Shown: positions 58,801 through 64,000 of the stretch, in pieces
Layout of the letters: every line of letters begins with the position of its first letter
Numbering within the stretch: position 1 is the stretch's first letter
Source: Zoroaster sp. YZ-2022
Taxonomy: Eukaryota > Echinodermata > Asteroidea > Forcipulatida > Zoroasteridae
Direction: 5' to 3'
Length of the DNA: 64,000 bases
Assembly (NCBI GenBank): GCA_029582265.1
Contig: CM055816.1
Span: 82,516,472 to 82,580,471 of the forward strand
The notes under the pieces: generated by a model
Databases searched by the model: none
What the model was told of the DNA's origin: nothing
Seen by the model: only the letters and a program-made list of their open reading frames with translations
Program-made: the position numbers and the translations under genes

Positions 58801-61800
58801 TGTCTGGGGAGACAGAATGATGTTATACAACTACTAGCATAGGACCAGCTAGTCTTGATGTAAGATTATAGGGTTGATATAGGCCTACATTATAGAGCTC
58901 TAGAAGTACTGTCTGGGGAGACAGAATGATGTTATACAACTACTAGCATAGGACCAGCTAGTCTTGATGTAAGATTATAGGGTTGATATAGGCCTACATT
59001 ATAGAGCTCTAGAAGTACTGTCTGGGGAGACAGAATGATGTTATACAACTACTAGCATAGGACCAGCTAGTCTTGATGTAAGATTATAGGGTTGATATAG
59101 GCCTACATTATAGAGCTCTAGAAGTACTGTCTGGGAGACAGAATGATGTTATACAACTACTAGCATAGGACCAGCTAGTCTTGATGTAAGATTATAGGGT
59201 TGATATAGGCCTACATTATAGAGCTCTAGAAGTACTGTCTGGGGAGACAGAATGATGTTATACAACTACTAGCATAGGACCAGCTAGTCTTGATGTAAGA
59301 TTATAGGGTTGATATAAGCCTACATTATAGAGCTCTAGAAGTACTGTCTGGGGAGACAGAATGATGTTATACAACTACTAGCATAGGACCAGCTAGTCTT
59401 GATGTAAGATTATAGGGTTGATATAGGCCTACATTATAGAGCTCTAGAAGTACTGTCTGGGGAGACAGAATGATGTTATACAACTACTAGCATAGGACCA
59501 GCTAGTCTTGATGTAAGTTTATATCCAGTCTATAGGCCTACATTATAGAGCTCTAGAAGTACTGTCTGGGGAGACAGAATGATGTTATACAACTACTAGC
59601 ATAGGACCAGCTAGTCTTGATGTAAGATTATAGGGTTGATATAGGCCTACATTATAGAGCTCTAGAAGTACTGTCTGGGGAGACAGAATGATGTTATACA
59701 ACTACTAGCATAGGACCAGCTAGTCTTGATGTAAGATTATAGGGTTGATATAGGCCTACATTATAGAGCTCTAGAAGTACTGTCTGGGAGACAGAATGAT
59801 GTTATACAACTACTAGCATAGGACCAGCTAGTCTTGATGTAAGATTATAGGGTTGATATAGGCCTACATTATAGAGCTCTAGAAGTACTGTCTGGGGAGA
59901 CAGAATGATGTTATACAACTACTAGCATAGGACCAGCTAGTCTTGATGTAAGATTATAGGGTTGATATAGGCCTACATTATAGAGCTCTAGAAGTACTGT
60001 CTGGGGAGACAGAATGATGTTATACAACTACTAGCATAGGACCAGCTAGTCTTGATGTAAGATTATAGGTTAGATATAGGCCTACATTATAGAGCTCTAG
60101 AAGTACTGTCTGGGGAGACAGAATGATGTTATACAACTACTAGCATAGGACCAGCTAGTCTTGATGTAAGATTATAGGGTTGATATAGGCCTACATTATA
60201 GAGCTCTAGAAGTACTGTCTGGGGAGACAGAATGATGTTATACAACTACTAGCATAGGACCAGCTAGTCTTGATGTAAGATTATAGGGTTGTCTGAGGCC
60301 TACATTATAGAGCTCTAGAAGTACTGTCTGGGGAGACAGAATGATGTTATACAACTACTAGCATAGGACCAGCTAGTCTTGATGTAAGATTATAGGGTTG
60401 ATATAGGCCTACATTATAGAGCTCTAGAAGTACTGTCTGGGGAGACAGAATGATGTTATACAACTACTAGCATAGGACCAGCTAGTCTTGATGTAAGATC
60501 ATAGGGTTGATATAGGCCTACATTATAGAGCTCTAGAAGTACTGTCTGGGGAGACAGAATGATGTTATACAACTACTAGCATAGGACCAGCTAGTCTTGA
60601 TGTAAGATTATAGGGTTGATATAGGCCTACATTATAGAGCTCTAGAAGTACTGTCTGGGGAGACAGAATGATGTTATACAACTACTAGCATAGGACCAGC
60701 TAGTCTTGATGTAAGATTATAGGGTTGATATAGGCCTACATTATAGAGCTCTAGAAGTACTGTCTGGGGAGACAGAATGATGTTATACAACTACTAGCAT
60801 AGGACCAGCTAGTCTTGATGTAAGATTATAGGGTTGATATAGGCCTACATTATAGAGCTCTAGAAGTACTGTCTGGGAGACAGAATGATGTTATACAACT
60901 ACTAGCATAGGACCAGCTAGTCTTGATGTAAGATTATAGGGTTGATATAGGCCTACATTATAGAGCTCTAGAAGTACTGTCTGGGGAGACAGAATGATGT
61001 TATACAACTACTAGCATAGGACCAGCTAGTCTTGATGTAAGATTATAGGGTTGATATAGGCCTACATTATAGAGCTCTAGAAGTACTGTCTGGGGAGACA
61101 GAATGATGTTATACAACTACTAGCATAGGACCAGCTAGTCTTGATGTAAGATTATAGGGTTGATATAGGCCTACATTATAGAGCTCTAGAAGTACTGTCT
61201 GGGAGACAGAATGATGTTATACAACTACTAGCATAGGACCAGCTAGTCTTGATGTAAGATTATAGGGTTGATATAGGCCTACATTATAGAGCTCTAGAAG
61301 TACTGTCTGGGGAGACAGAATGATGTTATACAACTACTAGCATAGGACCAGCTAGTCTTGATGTAAGATTATAGGGTTGATATAGGCCTACATTATAGAG
61401 CTCTAGAAGTACTGTCTGGGAGACAGAATGATGTTATACAACTACTAGCATAGGACCAGCTAGTCTTGATGTAAGATTATAGGGTTGATATAGGCCTACA
61501 TTATAGAGCTCTAGAAGTACTATCTGGGGAGACAGAATGATGTTATACAACTACTAGCATAGGACCAGCTAGTCTTGATGTAAGATTATAGGGTTGATAT
61601 AGGCCTACATTATAGAGCTCTAGAAGTACTGTCTGGGGAGACAGAATGATGTTATACAACTACTAGCATAGGACCAGCTAGTCTTGATGTAAGATTATTA
61701 TAGGGTTGATATAGGCCTACATTATAGAGCTCTAGAAGTACTGTCTGGGAGACAGAATGATGTTATACAACTACTAGCATAGGACCAGCTAGTCTTGATG

Positions 61801-64000
61801 TAAGATTATAGGGTTGATATAGGCCTACATTATAGAGCTCTAGAAGTACTGTCTGGGGAGACAGAATGATGTTATACAACTACTAGCATAGGACCAGCTA
61901 GTCTTGATGTAAGATTATAGGGTTGATATAGGCCTACATTATAGAGCTCTAGAAGTACTGTCTGGGGAGACAGAATGATGTTATACAACTACTAGCATAG
62001 GACCAGCTAGTCTTGATGTAAGATTATAGGGTTGATATAGGCCTACATTATAGAGCTCTAGAAGTACTGTCTGGGGAGACAGAATGATGTTATACAACTA
62101 CTAGCATAGGACCAGCTAGTCTTGATGTAAGATTATAGGGTTGATATAGGCCTACATTATAGAGCTCTAGAAGTACTGTCTGGGGAGACAGAATGATGCT
62201 ATACAACTACTAGCATAGGACCAGCTAGTCTTGATGTAAGATTATAGGGTTGATATAGGCCTACATTATAGAGCTCTAGAAGTACTGTCTGGGGAGACAG
62301 AATGATGTTATACAACTACTAGCATAGGACCAGCTAGTCTTGATGTAAGATTATAGGGTTGATATAGGCCTACATTATAGAGCTCTAGAAGTACTGTCTG
62401 GGAGACAGAATGATGTTATACAACTACTAGCATAGGACCAGCTAGTCTTGATGTAAGATTATAGGGTTGATATAGGCCTGCATTATAGAGCTCTAGAAGT
62501 ACTGTCTGGGAGACAGAATGATGTTATACAACTACTAGCATAGGATCAGCTAGTCTTGATGTAAGATTATAGGGTTGATATAGGCCTGCATTATAGAGCT
62601 CTAGAAGTACTGTCTGGGAGACAGAATGATGTTATACAACTACTAGCATAGGACCAGCTAGTCTTGATGTAAGATTATAGGGTTGATATAGGCCTGCATT
62701 ATATAGCTCTAGAAGTACTGTCTGGGAGACAGAATGATGTTATACAACTACTAGCATAGGACCAGCTAGTCTTGATGTAAGATTATAGGGTTGATATAGG
62801 CCTGCATTATAGAGCTCTAGAAGTACTGTCTGGGAGACAGAATGATGTTATACAACTACTAGCATAGGATCAGCTAGTCTTGATGTAAGATTATAGGGTT
62901 GATATAGGCCTGCATTATAGAGCTCTAGAAGTACTGTCTGGGAGACAGAATGATGTTATACAACTACTAGCATAGGACCAGCTAGTCTTGATGTAAGATT
63001 ATAGGGTTGATATAGGCCTGCATTATAGAGCTCTAGAAGTACTGTCTGGGGAGACAGAATGATGTTATACAACTACTAGCATAGGACCAGCTAGTCTTGA
63101 TGTAAGATTATAGGGTTGATATAGGCCTACATTATAGAGCTCTAGAAGTACTGTCTGGGGAGACAGAATGATGTTATACAACTACTAGCATAGGACCAGC
63201 TAGTCTTGATGTAAGATTATAGGGTTGATATAGGCCTACATTATAGAGCTCTAGAAGTACTGTCTGGGGAGACAGAATGATGTTATACAACTACTAGCAT
63301 AGGACCAGCTAGTCTTGATGTAAGATTATAGGGTTGATATAGGCCTACATTATAGAGCTCTAGAAGTACTGTCTGGGAGACAGAATGATGTTATACAACT
63401 ACTAGCATAGGACCAGCTAGTCTTGATGTAAGATCATAGGGTTGATATAGGCCTACATTATAGAGCTCTAGAAGTACTGTCTGGGGAGACAGAATGATGT
63501 TATACAACTACTAGCATAGGACCAGCTAGTCTTGATGTAAGATTATAGGGTTGATATAGGCCTACATTATAGAGCTCTAGAAGTACTGTCTGGGGAGACA
63601 GAATGATGTTATACAACTACTAGCATAGGACCAGATAGTCTTGATGTAAGATTATAGGGTTGATATAGGCCTACATTATAGAGCTCTAGAAGTACTGTCT
63701 GGGGAGACAGAATGATGTTATACAACTACTAGCATAGGACCAGCTAGTCTTGATGTAAGATTATAGGGTTGATATAGGCCTACATTATAGAGCTCTAGAA
63801 GTACTGTCTGGGAGACAGAATGATGTTATACAACTACTAGCATAGGACCAGCTAGTCTTGATGTAAGATTATAGGGTTGATATAGGCCTACATTATAGAG
63901 CTCTAGAAGTACTGTCTGGGGAGACAGAATGATGTTATACAACTACTAGCATAGGACCAGCTAGTCTTGATGTAAGATTATAGGGTTGATATAGGCCTGC
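52801..64000 (+). repeat. Satellite array, about 100 copies of a 107/109-bp unit, running off the window
   Basis: The unit runs ATTATAGAGCTCTAGAAGTA, CTGTCTGGGGAGACAGAATG, ATGTTATACAACTACTAGCA, TAGGACCAGCTAGTCTTGAT, GTAAGATTATAGGGTTGATA, TAGGCCTAC. Two length forms differ by two bases in the TCTGGGGAGACAG word, whose short form is TCTGGGAGACAG. Point variants recur (GATCATAGG, CTATCTGG, GCCTGCATT, GGATCAGC). Odd units occur at 53578-53690, 58680, 59515, 60290 and 61693. Internal palindromes AGAGCTCT and TAGGCCTA are present in nearly all copies. There is no coding content. Such homogeneous arrays may be centromeric, pericentromeric or subtelomeric, which cannot be told from here. Confidence 0.98.

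Noticed and set aside
1..64000. tRNA, rRNA or other structured RNA genes
   Set aside because: No cloverleaf with A and B boxes and no rRNA signature was found by eye. A covariance-model search would be needed to exclude small RNAs.

Overview
The window is eukaryotic. Genes are split into short exons with GT-AG introns, intergenic DNA is AT-rich, and microsatellites, palindromes and transposon remnants are dense. The recurring words TAGGCCTA and ACATGTA, a TTAA-flanked MITE that I associate from memory with sea star-like genomes, and a 2A-like motif in a LINE fragment suggest a marine invertebrate, most likely an echinoderm. That assignment is inference. A 500-base run of N marks a scaffold gap, so single-base frameshifts may be real decay or assembly error.

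Layout. 1-950: a broken HTH + DDE_Tnp_4 transposase. 1141-9674: a possible large DNA transposon with imperfect inverted ends that encloses a multi-exon gene (about 3.2-7.5 kb, plus strand). That gene has a D-D-E-like arrangement and a cysteine-rich tail, and belongs to a family I recognise only as uncharacterised. 10.9-20 kb, minus strand: a SAP/SWIM/YqaJ-nuclease gene, a degenerate THAP gene and a Myb/SANT-like gene, with a LINE fragment lying in a Myb intron. 21.4-24.3 kb, minus strand: a decayed multi-exon transposase-like gene ending in a GEQGGES block. 25.6-31.4 kb, plus strand: a C2H2 gene built from phase-0 exons, and, inside its long intron, a Myb/trihelix-like exon and a broken C2H2/charged protein. 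31.5-36.8 kb: a unit with repeated CpG-rich ends, a WW+PC4 gene, a small cysteine-motif gene and a partial duplicate of it, next to a perfect 39-bp inverted repeat. 37.5-37.8 kb: a THAP exon beside the gap. 40.9-41.2 kb: an unidentified CpG-rich open frame. 42.7-43.8 kb: a 73-76-bp minisatellite. 44.2-52.8 kb: three non-autonomous TIR elements, two of them hAT-like with candidate 8-bp target duplications. From 52.8 kb to the end, and continuing beyond it: a satellite of about 100 copies of a 107/109-bp unit, whose edge is interrupted by one of the hAT-like elements.

Most recognisable proteins are transposon-type: DNA-binding modules (THAP, Myb/SANT, SAP, C2H2), nuclease or transposase folds (YqaJ, DDE_Tnp_4, DDE-like), and single-strand or transcription modules (PC4, WW). 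The window reads as a transposon graveyard next to a satellite block. No housekeeping gene was recognised.
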